Positions 48,485-57,998 of a DNA stretch of 64,000 nt are shown here, piece after piece. The position numbers and the translations under genes are program-made. A model generated the notes under the pieces. It saw only the letters and a list, made by a program, of their open reading frames with translations. It was not told the origin of the DNA and searched no databases. Source of the stretch: Streptomyces spiralis (GTDB taxonomy: Bacteria > Actinomycetota > Actinomycetes > Streptomycetales > Streptomycetaceae); NCBI RefSeq assembly GCF_014654675.1, contig NZ_BNBC01000017.1:113116-177115 (forward strand), given 5' to 3'. How positions within the stretch are numbered: the stretch's first letter is position 1; each line of letters begins with the position of its first letter.

Positions 48485-50287
48485 TTACTCGGCCTCGGGA
48501 GCGGCGCCCTCGGCGCTCTTAACCGACGCTTTGTCCTCGTCCTTGTTCTTCTTGCGTGCGGCCCTGGCGGCGAAGTCTGCCGCGCGCTGCTGCTCGTAGC
48601 CGAGGACGAACAGGGCCTGCTGCTTGGTGGTGAGGAGGACAGGAACACCCTGCTCGGGGTCGAAGCGGGCGAACGCCTCGGCCAGCCTCCTGGTGAGCGC
48701 CTCGTGGGCGGGCCGGTTGTCGCGGCGCAGCCGCTTGAGGTGGGCGTTGGCCCCCAGGCGCAGGGACTTCAGGACGGCGGCGGGTGCGGTCATGGCGGTG
48801 CCGAAGAACTTGTCGCCGATCGTGGCTTTCACGTCCGGCAGCGCCGCGTACTGGATGGCCTCGAGCACGGCGAAGGCCCGTCCGCACAGGTAACCGGGGT
48901 CGAGTTGGGCGGTGTCGAGGCGGTCGGCGGGGGCGGTCACCTGGTGGTCCTTCCGGTTCGGGTGGAGCGCGAGGCGCAGCAGGGCGATGCGCGGGTGGTC
49001 GATGCGTCGGTCCGCCCGGATGCGCTGCAGCAGGTGGGGCAGGAGGCGGGCGGGAACCGGTCCACGGGTCAGGGCGGCGCGAAGGAGCTCCTGCTCCAGG
49101 CCCTTCGGCGCGCTGCCGGAGACGTACTTGTTCGCCTTGTCGTCCCAGCGGCCCGCGGCGAGGGCGAGACGCCAGAGCGGGAGGTAGCGGTAGCGCTGCT
49201 CCCAGCCGTCGTAGACGCGGTGGTGCTCGAACCAGGCGCCGAGGTGGTTACGGAGCCGCCCGACGGGGATGTCCAGCCAGTTCAGGACTACGGCCCGGGC
49301 GTTGTTGAGTCCCAGGGTGAGCGAGTAGTAGCCGGCGGGGTCGATCCGTTCGGCGGTGGCCGGGTCGGGGTGCTCGTGCAGGGAGTCCAGAAGCCGGGCC
49401 ACCGCGGCGTCGGTGGCGGCGTCCAGGGCTGCGAAGAGGTCGTCGATCGGCTCCTGCGTCCACCACACGGTGACCGAGTCGGCGGCGCGTCGGCGGTTCG
49501 TCTCGCTGGCCAGCAGCAGATTCAGCGCGGCCATGGCGCGGCTGCCGCACCCTTCGCAGACCGGGGTGTTGACCAGTTGTAGGGCCCCGCCCCGCCCGTG
49601 CGCCGAGGCATTGATGCTGACGAGCTGGGCGTCGCGGCCCCGGCCACCGGTGGGGATGGCGCCCGACTTGATGCTCTCGGGAATCGTGCCGAGCAGCTCG
49701 CCGTCCTTGCCGCACACCAGACACAGGCCGGTGGCCCCCTTGCCGGACTTGCGGGACCGCACGATGGCCGCCCACGCGTCCTGGACGCTGGGCAGCCGGT
49801 GGAGCCACGTGTTGTCGATCATCAGGGCGATGTTGTCGCCGGCCGTCATCCCCTCCGGAGCCTGGAGACCCTGCAGGACGCCCGTGGTGACGAACGTCCG
49901 CACCGCCTCGGCATACGGGTCACCGGGCGCCGTGTCGGCCCACGCCAGCAGCAGATCCGCGTACGCACCCTGCCGGCGTCGGCCTTCCTCGACGGCGCGC
50001 TCGGTGACAGGCTTGCCCGGGGCCTGCTTCGGCAGGGCGAGGACGTACTGAGCCGTGTCCACCATCAGGCATGGAGGCGGCATCGTCCCGGACCGGTAGG
50101 CGTACGGGGCGGGCGACTCCATCGGCTTCTCGCCCTTTGCCGCACGACGGTCCACGAGGGTCGCTGCCATTCCGTCCTCGGTCAGCTGCAGAACCCACTG
50201 GATTCGCTTGGGCCGGTAGTACGGGGGCGGCAATGCGTTGTCCGCCTCGGCTCGGGCGGCGTACTCGGTCAAACGGTGCAGGAGCAT
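48485..50287 (-). CDS. cas8c: Cas8c (Csd1), type I-C large subunit, 600 aa
   Basis: MLLHRLTEYAARAEADNALP at the start, CLVCGKDGELLGTIPESIKS and QLVNTPVCEGCGSRAMAALN in the middle (a four-Cys site) and YLPLWRLALAA, GLNNARAVVLNWLDIPVG are typical of Csd1. In Cascade it recognises the PAM and recruits Cas3. An internal start may give a Cas11-like small subunit in this subtype; I cannot identify it with certainty. The C-terminus is basic then acidic. Confidence 0.93.
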   Translation of the reverse strand: MLLHRLTEYAARAEADNALPPPYYRPKRIQWVLQLTEDGMAATLVDRRAAKGEKPMESPAPYAYRSGTMPPPCLMVDTAQYVLALPKQAPGKPVTERAVEEGRRRQGAYADLLLAWADTAPGDPYAEAVRTFVTTGVLQGLQAPEGMTAGDNIALMIDNTWLHRLPSVQDAWAAIVRSRKSGKGATGLCLVCGKDGELLGTIPESIKSGAIPTGGRGRDAQLVSINASAHGRGGALQLVNTPVCEGCGSRAMAALNLLLASETNRRRAADSVTVWWTQEPIDDLFAALDAATDAAVARLLDSLHEHPDPATAERIDPAGYYSLTLGLNNARAVVLNWLDIPVGRLRNHLGAWFEHHRVYDGWEQRYRYLPLWRLALAAGRWDDKANKYVSGSAPKGLEQELLRAALTRGPVPARLLPHLLQRIRADRRIDHPRIALLRLALHPNRKDHQVTAPADRLDTAQLDPGYLCGRAFAVLEAIQYAALPDVKATIGDKFFGTAMTAPAAVLKSLRLGANAHLKRLRRDNRPAHEALTRRLAEAFARFDPEQGVPVLLTTKQQALFVLGYEQQRAADFAARAARKKNKDEDKASVKSAEGAAPEAE

Positions 50288-50293
50288 CCCCGC

Positions 50294-51049
50294 TCACCGT
50301 CCCCCGCCGGACGCGGCATCCGCACGCCACCCGGACGAGGTCGGCATCGCGACGGCACCCGCGCCCAGCGGAGCAAGCGGCACCGACATCACGCCCTGGT
50401 GGAGCTGCGCGTGGAACCAGTGGTACTGCTCCCCGCCGGAGGCGGGATAGGCGATGGAGTGCAGCATGACGCCCAAGTCCTCGTCACGGCTGATCGGCTG
50501 GGCGTCCGTCCTCGGACCAAAGGCCGCGCTGAACTCCCGGCAGCCGAGGTAGGGCTGGGAGAAGCAGGCGCCCTTGTCGACGCGCCGGCGCAGCTGGTCG
50601 CGGTACTTCTGTTCTGGTACCTCGCGCGCGTGCGGGGCACGGAGGATCTGCGCGCGGATCCGGTAGTGCACGTCGCGCAGCAGCATGCTGTTGCGCTGAT
50701 CACGGTCGCTCTCGACGTCGTAGCGACGCGTCGGGTCCTTGCGGAGCGCCGCGACCTCCGCGGCGCTGACCACGGACTTCACCTCGTTGCGGCGGACTGA
50801 CGTCCATTCGATCGGCTTGAGCACCTCGATCCCCGTGATGACATACGCCATCTCCGGCTTCCAGAAGATCGACTCCAGTACGCCCACCGCGGCGGACGGC
50901 GTCATCACCGGATACGAGACCCGCTCCACCTTCAGCTCGGGCCGGGTGAAGCAGGCCAGCGGCCCGGACACCTCCACCACCAGATCGGGGAAGGCCCACC
51001 CCCCGTTGCCCCGGCGGTCAACCGAGGCCGAAGCCGTCTGAACGGCCAT
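50294..51049 (-). CDS. cas5: Cas5c, type I-C pre-crRNA processing subunit, 251 aa
   Basis: PLACFTRPELKVERVSYPVM, then TPSAAVGVLESIFWKPEM and IEVLKPIEWTSVRRNEVKS are hallmark Cas5c segments; the central CFSQPYLGCREFSAAF is also typical. In I-C systems Cas5c replaces Cas6 and cuts the repeat RNA, leaving an 11-nt handle, here probably ending AUCGCAAC. ATG 51049 was chosen because the family begins near the WAFPDLVVEVSGPLA strand; the extension to 51145 looks spurious. Confidence 0.92.
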   Translation of the reverse strand: MAVQTASASVDRRGNGGWAFPDLVVEVSGPLACFTRPELKVERVSYPVMTPSAAVGVLESIFWKPEMAYVITGIEVLKPIEWTSVRRNEVKSVVSAAEVAALRKDPTRRYDVESDRDQRNSMLLRDVHYRIRAQILRAPHAREVPEQKYRDQLRRRVDKGACFSQPYLGCREFSAAFGPRTDAQPISRDEDLGVMLHSIAYPASGGEQYHWFHAQLHQGVMSVPLAPLGAGAVAMPTSSGWRADAASGGGR

Positions 51050-51210
51050 AGAAGAACCCCCAAGTCCCTCACCAGACACCCTCATTCGTGAAGGAGTCGT
51101 AATGACATCGCAGGATATGCACCCCCACTGACAGTGGTGCCTCACCAGCGGCTTTTTCCGCCAGTCCCTGCCCGATCACCGGTGAGCAGAGCCGCCGTCG
51201 GGGAGGGTTT

Positions 51211-53508
51211 TCACACGACGCCGTACGCGTCAGGGCTCTCCGTCTCGTCAGGGTCGAGCCCGCGCCTGTCGTGATAGGCGCCGAGCCAGAGCAGCAGGTC
51301 GCCGGTCACCGGAACCGCCAGCCCGGACCGCAGCGCGGCCTCGGCCTCCTGTTTCGGAAGAGAAGCTGTGTGTTGCTGGAGGCCGCGCAGGACCTCCGGG
51401 CCGCATGGCCGGAAAGGATCCGTCAGCTGTGCGACCGCTGACTCGATCTGTTCTCGATCGCTCTCGTCGCGAACGACCACGACCGGGACGCTGTACTCGT
51501 TGTCGATCATCTCGAAGGCACGGTCCACCTTCGGGAAGTCGAGGGCACGCCGCAGGTCCTGGATCTCGGAGCCCAGTCCCAAATCGGCGTCCCCACCCTG
51601 CTGGTACGCGTAGCGCCGCTGGTAGTAGCGGTGCAGGGCTCCGAGATCGTCCGGCTGGGCAAGGCCGGGTCCAAAGAACTGCTCCCCGGCTTGCACCGCG
51701 GCCTTGTATTCAGCGCTGCGGGGGCTGCCGCCGTCGGCAGGCTCGAAGACAACCACGATGCCGAGTCCGCTCAGTCGCCCATCGCGGTTGCAGCGACCTG
51801 CTGCCTGCTGCAACGACTCCGGCGGCGCCCAAGCCCGATACACCCGCGGGAAGTCCACATCGACACCTGCCTCGATCAGGCTCGTGGACACCACCTGGAC
51901 CGGATCGCCCCTGCGGAGCAGCTCACGGATCTCAGCGATCACCACCCTGCGGTGGGCGCCGGTCATACGCGTCGACAGGTGCAGCACCTGGCCCTCGGCG
52001 GACTCGGCCTCCAAATGCCGGTGAAAACGTGCCGCGTCCCGCGTCGTCCCGACCACCGTCAGCACCTGCGGATACGTTGCCGCCTCGCGCGCGATGCTCT
52101 CCAACGTGACGTCCTGACTGGTCCGCCATTCGTACGTCACTCGCCGCAACCTGTCGAACAGCGCCGCCGGACTGTCGACGATCGCCCTACGCTCCAGCCC
52201 CTTCCAAGCTGAGAGCTCCCAGAAGGACGGCTGGGTCGCCGACGCCAGCAGCACCGTCACCCCGAAGTGATCGACCAGGCCACGCAGCCCACTGAGGATC
52301 GGGGCGAGAAGACGGTCCGGCAACGCCTGGACCTCGTCGAGTACGACGACCGAGCCGGCCAGGTTGTGGAGACGCCGCATCTGCGACGGCCGGTGCGAGA
52401 ACAAGGACTCGAAGAGCCGGACCGTCGTGGTCACTACGAAGGGCGCGTCCCAGTTCTCCGCCGCCAGTTTCGCCGTCCGAGCCCGCTGCCGCAGGTCTGC
52501 ACGTTGTTCCTCGGTCAGTGAGCCGAGCACGGCACCCTCCGGCTCAAGGTCGACCGCACTGTGGTGCTCCAGTACAACAGCCGGCTCGCCGCTTCCGACC
52601 TCCGGATCGAGTAGGTCCCGGTACACGGCAGCGTTCTGCTCGGTGATCGAGATGAAGGGAACGGCCACGATGACGCGCCGCTTGCCGTGCTCCGCCGCGT
52701 GCCGGAGCGCGAAGCCGCCCGCAGCCATGGTCTTCGCCCCACCGGTCGGGACCTGCAACACATACACACCGGGCTCTTCCGCCGCCGCCGCGCACGCCTG
52801 CTTATATACGGACTGTCGCACCGCATCGATCGGAGAAGGGTCACGCCCCACCAGGTACTGGCTTCTCCGGGCCTCGAAGCGTTCCACCAGGGCCGCCATG
52901 ACCGTTGGCTCCCTCACCCGGACGGTCGTGCCCTCGAAATGGGCCGACGTGTCGAGGTAGTCGGCGTCTACGACGCAGGAGAACAACATCCGTAGCAGGA
53001 GATCGAACCCCAGACGCTGGTCCAGCTTGGGTAGATCGAGCAGCCAGCTGGGCAGATGGATCTTCGACGGGCGATGAATCTCCGGGACGATCCGCTCCAC
53101 AGCCTGGATCGCTTCCTCGACTCGCGCGGCCTCTGAGCCCCCGCGGCGGGTCTTGTGCAACTCGTCGCGGAGGCATTCCAGATCCGGGAGGCCTCCGTGG
53201 TGGCCGAAGACCACAGCCGCACAAGCCAGTTGGGTGTACCGCTCTGCCAGGACCGTGCCGGCGTGCTTGTGCGGGATCCCCACTCTGCCTTTGCCACCCC
53301 GCGCCTCGACAGCCTTGAGCTTGTCCTGCCAGGCGCACGCCCCCTTGCCCACGTCGTGTACCAGGGCCAGATACTCCGCCAACTCCCCGGCCCCGAACAC
53401 CTCCCCGAAGCGCCGCGCCAGCGCAGCCGAGCCACGTAAATGATCCTCCAGCGCGTGCCGCACCCCCGAAACCCCACTCATGCTGTGCGCATACAACGCA
53501 CCCCCCAT
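51211..53508 (-). CDS. cas3: Cas3 HD nuclease-helicase, type I-C, 765 aa
   Basis: The N-terminal HD domain contains ALVHDVGKGA (about 48-57) and GHHGGLPD. The helicase has Walker A VPTGGAKT (about 253-260), DEVQ (about 391-394) and motif VI QQAAGRCNRDGR. It would unwind and shred DNA flagged by Cascade. All key motifs are intact, so interference may still work. ATG 53508 follows a GGAGGGGGAGGGA stretch; GTG 53517 is an alternative. Confidence 0.93.
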   Translation of the reverse strand: MGGALYAHSMSGVSGVRHALEDHLRGSAALARRFGEVFGAGELAEYLALVHDVGKGACAWQDKLKAVEARGGKGRVGIPHKHAGTVLAERYTQLACAAVVFGHHGGLPDLECLRDELHKTRRGGSEAARVEEAIQAVERIVPEIHRPSKIHLPSWLLDLPKLDQRLGFDLLLRMLFSCVVDADYLDTSAHFEGTTVRVREPTVMAALVERFEARRSQYLVGRDPSPIDAVRQSVYKQACAAAAEEPGVYVLQVPTGGAKTMAAGGFALRHAAEHGKRRVIVAVPFISITEQNAAVYRDLLDPEVGSGEPAVVLEHHSAVDLEPEGAVLGSLTEEQRADLRQRARTAKLAAENWDAPFVVTTTVRLFESLFSHRPSQMRRLHNLAGSVVVLDEVQALPDRLLAPILSGLRGLVDHFGVTVLLASATQPSFWELSAWKGLERRAIVDSPAALFDRLRRVTYEWRTSQDVTLESIAREAATYPQVLTVVGTTRDAARFHRHLEAESAEGQVLHLSTRMTGAHRRVVIAEIRELLRRGDPVQVVSTSLIEAGVDVDFPRVYRAWAPPESLQQAAGRCNRDGRLSGLGIVVVFEPADGGSPRSAEYKAAVQAGEQFFGPGLAQPDDLGALHRYYQRRYAYQQGGDADLGLGSEIQDLRRALDFPKVDRAFEMIDNEYSVPVVVVRDESDREQIESAVAQLTDPFRPCGPEVLRGLQQHTASLPKQEAEAALRSGLAVPVTGDLLLWLGAYHDRRGLDPDETESPDAYGVV

Positions 53509-53556
53509 AGTTGCCACTCCCTCCCCCTCCACGCCGGGCGGCGCCCTCCACACCAC

Positions 53557-53784
53557 ACCGTGGCCAAGACCGTAGCCGCCCTATCTGACATCAGCCGGCC
53601 AGTGTGCCGAACCAGTAGGCTCCAGACTCCGTGGCTCGTTCCGGGAGCGCCTTGCCTCGGAACCTCAAGTGGACACACGACACGCGGGTCGCACCGAAGC
53701 CGAATGTCCGTATTCAACGGCTCTGTCGCTCGCTGCTCGCCCACACAGCAGCGAGCGATACGCTGTTTCCACTGCTCAAGCAGC
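53557..53784. other. Divergent intergenic region between cas3 and array 2 (leader)
   Basis: About 230 bases hold the probable cas operon promoter (minus) and array 2 leader (plus). No coding region is supported. The main visible structure is the inverted repeat at 53726-53758. I see no clear -10/-35 pair. Confidence 0.5.
53726..53758. promoter_or_regulatory. 12-bp inverted repeat in the array 2 leader
   Basis: TCGCTCGCTGCT (53726-53737) and AGCAGCGAGCGA (53747-53758) are perfect complements around a nine-base loop, 27 bases before the first repeat. It could be an operator, a leader hairpin or a site for an integration host factor. Confidence 0.6.
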
Positions 53785-54308
53785 CTGGCAGTCCCGCTGC
53801 GGGGGACCGAGGATCGCAACCAAGCCGCCGACCTCATCGCCGAAGGCCTCGTCGACTGGCGGTCCCCGTCCGGGGGACCGAGGATCGCAACATTTTCAAG
53901 TAGTGTCAGACGCCACCATGTACCGGCTGGCGGTCCCCCTCCGGGGCGACCGAGGATCGCAACCTGCGCTGGATGACGGGGGTCATGACCCTCGCCCTCT
54001 GGCGGTCGCCCTTCGGGGTGACCGAGGATCGCAACCTGGTGCAGTGGTGTGGATCGTGGTCGGTGCCGTGGCTGGCGGTCGCCCTCCGGGGCGACCGAGA
54101 ATCGCAACGTGACCGGCACGCGCACCCTGGAGTCCGAGACCTACTGGCGGTCCCCCTCCGGGGCGACCGGGGATCGCAACTACAAGGACATCTCTCACGT
54201 CGGCCTGTACGCCGGCGCTGGCGGTCGCCGCCCGGGGCGACCGAGGATCGCAACGTCGTCTGGGAGCACCTGATCGGAATCCCTGGCCCACTGGCGGTCG
54301 TGATCAAC
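53785..54308 (+). CRISPR. CRISPR array 2: 7 repeats plus a truncated terminal repeat, 7 spacers
   Basis: Repeats at 53785, 53856, 53927, 53999, 54072, 54144 and 54218 start CTGGCGGTC and end CGAGGATCGCAAC, the reverse orientation to array 1 with a fixed C instead of G at position 1 and GGGGCGACC instead of GGGGCGGCC in the stem. The first two copies are 36 bases and diverged. The final copy at 54291 loses similarity after CTGGCGGTCGTGATC, the usual decay of a trailer end. Spacers are 35-37 bases. Transcription should be rightward, away from cas3. Confidence 0.95.
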
Positions 54309-54405
54309 AGAGCAGCACCGTACGGCCCGGCGGCCGACCGCGCGGGAGGCTGTGGATAACCCGCCCCGGGTCGCGGACCGTCAGCCGTGCCCTTAGACCA
54401 GACGT

Positions 54406-54588
54406 ATGAGCAAGGACAGCGAACGGATCTACCACCCCGGCGAGATCGTCCCCGACTCGGGCATCTACGAGTGCGACTGCGGACAGCACCAGTGGAGCAC
54501 GGACGTCAAAGGGCACCGCTTCCCGCCGATGCACGAGGGGTGCAGCGGCAGCGGCTGGAAACTGAAGGCCGCCGCCCACCCCAGCTGA
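54406..54588 (+). CDS. Small actinobacterial protein, YjzC-like pattern, 60 aa
   Basis: IYHPGEIVPDSGIYECDCGQ followed by HRFPPMHEGC and GWKLK fits a small family with a GExxPxSGxYxC motif. Cys residues (CDCG, GCSG) could bind zinc. The start lacks a clear ribosome site, suggesting leaderless translation. Role unknown. Confidence 0.6.
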   Translation: MSKDSERIYHPGEIVPDSGIYECDCGQHQWSTDVKGHRFPPMHEGCSGSGWKLKAAAHPS

Positions 54589-54605
54589 CCGTCCGGGGGA
54601 GCGGG

Positions 54606-54755
54606 ATGGTCCTCCGCCCACCGATAGAGCCGATGTTGGCGCAGGCCCGCGACAGCCTGCCGCCGCCCAGCGCACTGCCCGGCGACCCGGTGTTCCAGCC
54701 GAAATGGGACGGTTCTCCGGACACCTCGGGATGTCTCATTCGGCCAGGTCTTTAG
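54606..54755 (+). pseudogene. ATP-dependent DNA ligase, N-terminal fragment
   Basis: The first 36 codons read PPIEPMLAQARDSLPPPSAL and VFQPKWDG, the start of actinobacterial LigC/LigD-type ligases including the nucleotidylated Lys (KWDG). After KWDG the frame becomes unrelated sequence and stops 13 codons later, so the gene is cut just after its catalytic lysine. The lost part was presumably removed by recombination. Confidence 0.7.
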
Positions 54756-54840
54756 AGCCGCAGCAGTTGGGCAAAAGCCAGGGGCAAGGCCAGATGCGAG
54801 AGCTTATCGCCGTCCAAGGGGGTGCCCGCCCTTGTTGCGC

Positions 54841-56064
54841 CTACTGTCCGGCTGATGCCTGGTGAGTGTCCGCGCCAGAGCTGACGTGCCGCTGGGTCCG
54901 CTCAGGGCCGTACCAGTCCAGGCACATCACCGTGGCATCGTCTTCGAGCCGGCCCCGGGCGGCGTCGCGGACTGCAGACGTCAGCGTTAGCGCTGTCTCC
55001 CGCGGGTGCAGGTCCCGGGTGCGCTCCAGCAGGGCTAGCAGGTCCACTTTCTCCCCGTGACGTTCGAGCATGCCGTCGGTGAGCATGAGCAGACGGTCAC
55101 CGGGGCGTAGGTCGATGTCCTGGACACGGTAGGGATGGGGCACGGGCACAGGCAGCCCGAAGGGCAGGTCCGCCTCGCAGGTGATCGTCTCCGCGGCCCC
55201 CTCACGCATGCGCAGTGGCCAGGGATGGCCGGCATTGACGAGCTGAGCACGACCGGTGTGGAGGTTGATGCGCAGCAGTTGCCCGGTGGCGTGACCGCGA
55301 CCGTGGCCGGCCAGGGCCTGGTCGGCCCGGTGAGCCTGCTCGGCCAGGTCGGCTCCTGCGCGACGGGCGCCGCGCAGGGCGCCCACCAGCACCGTGGCGG
55401 CCAGGGCGGCATCGATGTCGTGGCCCATGGGGTCAGTCACCGACACGTGCAGGATGTCGCGGTCCAGCGAGTAGTCGAAGGTGTCGCCGCTGAGATCTTC
55501 GGAGGGCTCCAAGTGCCCGCACAGAGTGAACTGTGCGGCCTCGCACGACAGTGAGGGGGGAAGCAGCTGGTACTGGATTTCAGCCGCCAACGTGGGGGGC
55601 GTTGAGCGTTTGCCCCAGGTGTAGAGGTCGGTGAAGCGCCCGTTGGCGATCACGACGTAGGCCAGGATGTGGGCGGCTTCCTCGACCGCGTCAAGGACGT
55701 CGTCGCCGGGGTCGGCGGGCAGGAGCAGTTCCAGTAGTCCGATGGCGTCCCCCCGGTTGGTGACCGGCACGATCACCCGCTGTCCCTGACCGGTCGTCTC
55801 CTGATACAGCCGCTGCGTACGAATCACCTGCTCGTAGACGCTGCCGACCATGGGGATCCGCTCCGCTTCCCGCCCATCCTCCGCGCCGATGGCCGTGGAC
55901 AGCCGCGCCACCGCCTTCCCCGTCAGGTCCACGATGAGAAAGGAGATCTTCGTGGCCTCGAAACGCCGCCGCAGGTCCTCGGCAACGACGTCGACGGCGT
56001 CCACCGGCGCCGCTCTCTCCGCTGCGGTCAGCAGCCAGGGAAGTCCACTCTGCTTACCGCTCAC
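54841..56064 (-). CDS. GAF-domain PP2C/SpoIIE-type phosphatase, 407 aa
   Basis: Residues about 10-150 are a GAF-like sensor (SFLIVDLTGKAVARLSTAIG, VIVPVTNRGDAIGLLELLLP). The C-terminal 240 residues are a SpoIIE phosphatase domain: DLSGDTFDYSLDRDILHVSV, DPMGHDIDAALAATVLVGAL, NAGHPWPL, LLMLTDGMLE, and EDDATVMCLDW, with metal-binding Asp in DLSGDTFDYS and DDATV. Such proteins activate anti-anti-sigma factors in stress responses. No sigma-factor gene is adjacent here. GTG 56064 has GGAAGGGG upstream. Confidence 0.88.
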   Translation of the reverse strand: MSGKQSGLPWLLTAAERAAPVDAVDVVAEDLRRRFEATKISFLIVDLTGKAVARLSTAIGAEDGREAERIPMVGSVYEQVIRTQRLYQETTGQGQRVIVPVTNRGDAIGLLELLLPADPGDDVLDAVEEAAHILAYVVIANGRFTDLYTWGKRSTPPTLAAEIQYQLLPPSLSCEAAQFTLCGHLEPSEDLSGDTFDYSLDRDILHVSVTDPMGHDIDAALAATVLVGALRGARRAGADLAEQAHRADQALAGHGRGHATGQLLRINLHTGRAQLVNAGHPWPLRMREGAAETITCEADLPFGLPVPVPHPYRVQDIDLRPGDRLLMLTDGMLERHGEKVDLLALLERTRDLHPRETALTLTSAVRDAARGRLEDDATVMCLDWYGPERTQRHVSSGADTHQASAGQ

Positions 56065-56348
56065 GACCACGGCCCCTTCCACCAGCCCCTTCTACAGCTT
56101 GGGAACCGCTATGGCGGACGTCAATCTGCGCACGATCACGCTGAGTTACATCCTTCACGCTATGCGGTTGTGGAGATGAGTCAGCCTCGGCGGCCGGAAG
56201 CGGGCGCCGCCGTCTGGTCGCGAGACTCGCGGGCGGGGCCGTGTCTCATGAGACACGGCAAATCTGGAGAAGGACGGGTTAAGAGCGATCCTGTTCACCC
56301 CCTGCCCCGCCCCAGGGCCCGTGCTGCTGCAGTCCCGCCGAGGCAGTC

Positions 56349-56693
56349 TCATCCAGACCCGATTCCCCGATCTCGTCCGCGCGGCCACCGCCCTGCCCGA
56401 CGGCCTGGTCCTCGACGTAGAGCCTCCGCCCGCGTCACCGGCCATGCCCGCTTTCCCACGCCCCAGCAGTCGCCCGTATGCACGGCCACCAGGTTGTTCT
56501 TGTTCAGGCCCACCTCGAGCAGCCACTCGGGCGCAGGCGGCCGCATCTCCGCACCGCGGCGGCGCTCGGCCTCCCGCCGCTGCTCCGTCGCGATCCACCG
56601 GTCGATCTGCTCTAGGGCAGCCGCCGCCTGCTGCACGACCACCCGGCGCGCGAACTGCAGCAGCTCAAGACGGGATGGCTCGGCTTCGTTCAC
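56349..56693 (-). pseudogene. DUF6233-like protein, C-terminally disrupted
   Basis: MNEAEPSRLELLQFARRVVV, then RPPAPEWLLEVGLNKNNLVA, VHTGDCWGVGKRAWPVTRAE follows the DUF6233 pattern of Streptomyces, but the usual ending with a CxxCRPD-type segment is missing; from RRGPGRRAGRWPRGRDR onward the sequence is unlike the family. A frameshift near 56415 or a deletion is likely. Function unknown. Confidence 0.55.
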
Positions 56694-56852
56694 GTTCGAG
56701 CTTAGCCGTCTGGTCTGCGGGGAGCCCCGTGACCCAGACGGGGCGGCGTACAGGACCAGACGTCGCCGCTCCTCCGTGCTGTCCAGGTCCAGGAGGCCGG
56801 TTCTTTGCGCGGGCCAGGTAAGTGTGGATGTGCCGGCACATGCCTTGACCAG

Positions 56853-57998
56853 TCACGTGCCGCCGAGCACCCGTCGGGTCTCGACGGCGATCTGCTGCGT
56901 CTCGCCGGTTGCGACCACGAGGACCGGGACACCTCTCACCGCCTGATCGATGCGTCGGTGGCCTTCCCGCATCAGATCTTCCAGTTCGGGGACGAGCAGC
57001 CCGCCTCGTACACCGAGAACAGTCAGGGCCGAGCAGATCTCCTCGCGTACCTCGGGTTGGTCTTCGCCGATCTCCCCGGTGAAGACCAGGGCGTCCAGCC
57101 GGTCCAGTGAGGCGGCCATCGAGGCGATGCCCCGGCGGCAGCTCAGTGTGAACGTCGCCAGCGCCAACGCGGCCGCGGCATCACCCTCCGCGCGGGCGCG
57201 CACCAGGTCCCGGGTGTCTCCCGAGGTACCGGAGAGGCCGAGCAGACCGGAATGCCAGTGGAGTGTGTCATCCAATTCGTCCGTGCTCAGACCGTGCCGC
57301 CGCTGCAGCCACAGCAGCGCGCCGGGGTCTAGGCTGCCGCTGCGCCGACTCATCACCAGGCCTTCCAGCGGAGTGAGGCCCATGGTGGTGTCCACGCTGC
57401 ATCCGTTCCGGACGGCGCAGGCCGAGCAGCCGCCACCCAGGTGTACGAGCACGACCTGGAGGTTGTCGACGGGTCGGCCCAGGGCCTGCGCCGTCCTCTG
57501 CAGTGCCCACGAGTAGGAAAGCCCGTGGAAGCCGTACCGGCGCAGCTCGTATTCGGCTCGCCATCGCTCCGGCACGGCGTACGTGCGCGCCTGTGCCGGC
57601 AAATCCTTGTGGAAGACAGTGTCGAAGCAGGCGATATGAGGAACGTCGGGCAGGAGTTCTCGTGCGGCATCGACCACATGCAAGGCAGGGGTCACGTGCA
57701 ACGGCGCGAGATCGGCGACGTCCGCCAGCACAGCCCGTACGCGTGCGTCGATCAGCGTATGTCCAGTCAGGTGCGGACCACTGTGGACGATGCGATGACC
57801 AACCGCCGCAGGAGCGGGCACCTCGCTGAGGAAGTTCCGCAGTTCCGCCACCGCAGCAGGCCCCGGGGGCTCCGAGGCGTCTCGATCCGCTACCCGTTCA
57901 CCGTCCGCCGGGAACAGAGCGATGTGAAGGCTCGAAGAGCCAGCATCGAGGACCAGTACGTGGCCATCACGGCTCTCGTGGGAGCGGTCAGCACTCAT
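56853..57998 (-). CDS. ackA: Acetate kinase, 381 aa
   Basis: The ASKHA-fold signature VLVLDAGSSSLHIALFP at the start, VGHRIVHSGP, HLTGH, PHIACFDTVFHKDLP, RRYGFHGLSYSW, VLVHLGGGCSACAV, DTTMGLTPLEGLVMSRRSG, DALVFTGEIGED match acetate kinase. It converts acetyl-phosphate and ADP to acetate and ATP. Typical enzymes have about 400 residues. The usual pta gene is not adjacent. ATG 57998 has GGAGGTG upstream. Confidence 0.9.
   Translation of the reverse strand: MSADRSHESRDGHVLVLDAGSSSLHIALFPADGERVADRDASEPPGPAAVAELRNFLSEVPAPAAVGHRIVHSGPHLTGHTLIDARVRAVLADVADLAPLHVTPALHVVDAARELLPDVPHIACFDTVFHKDLPAQARTYAVPERWRAEYELRRYGFHGLSYSWALQRTAQALGRPVDNLQVVLVHLGGGCSACAVRNGCSVDTTMGLTPLEGLVMSRRSGSLDPGALLWLQRRHGLSTDELDDTLHWHSGLLGLSGTSGDTRDLVRARAEGDAAAALALATFTLSCRRGIASMAASLDRLDALVFTGEIGEDQPEVREEICSALTVLGVRGGLLVPELEDLMREGHRRIDQAVRGVPVLVVATGETQQIAVETRRVLGGT

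Noticed and set aside
44968..54308. Self-targeting spacers against the resident prophage
   Set aside because: I compared spacers with the prophage by eye and found no full match; several look like phage-coding sequence, but only an alignment search could settle it.
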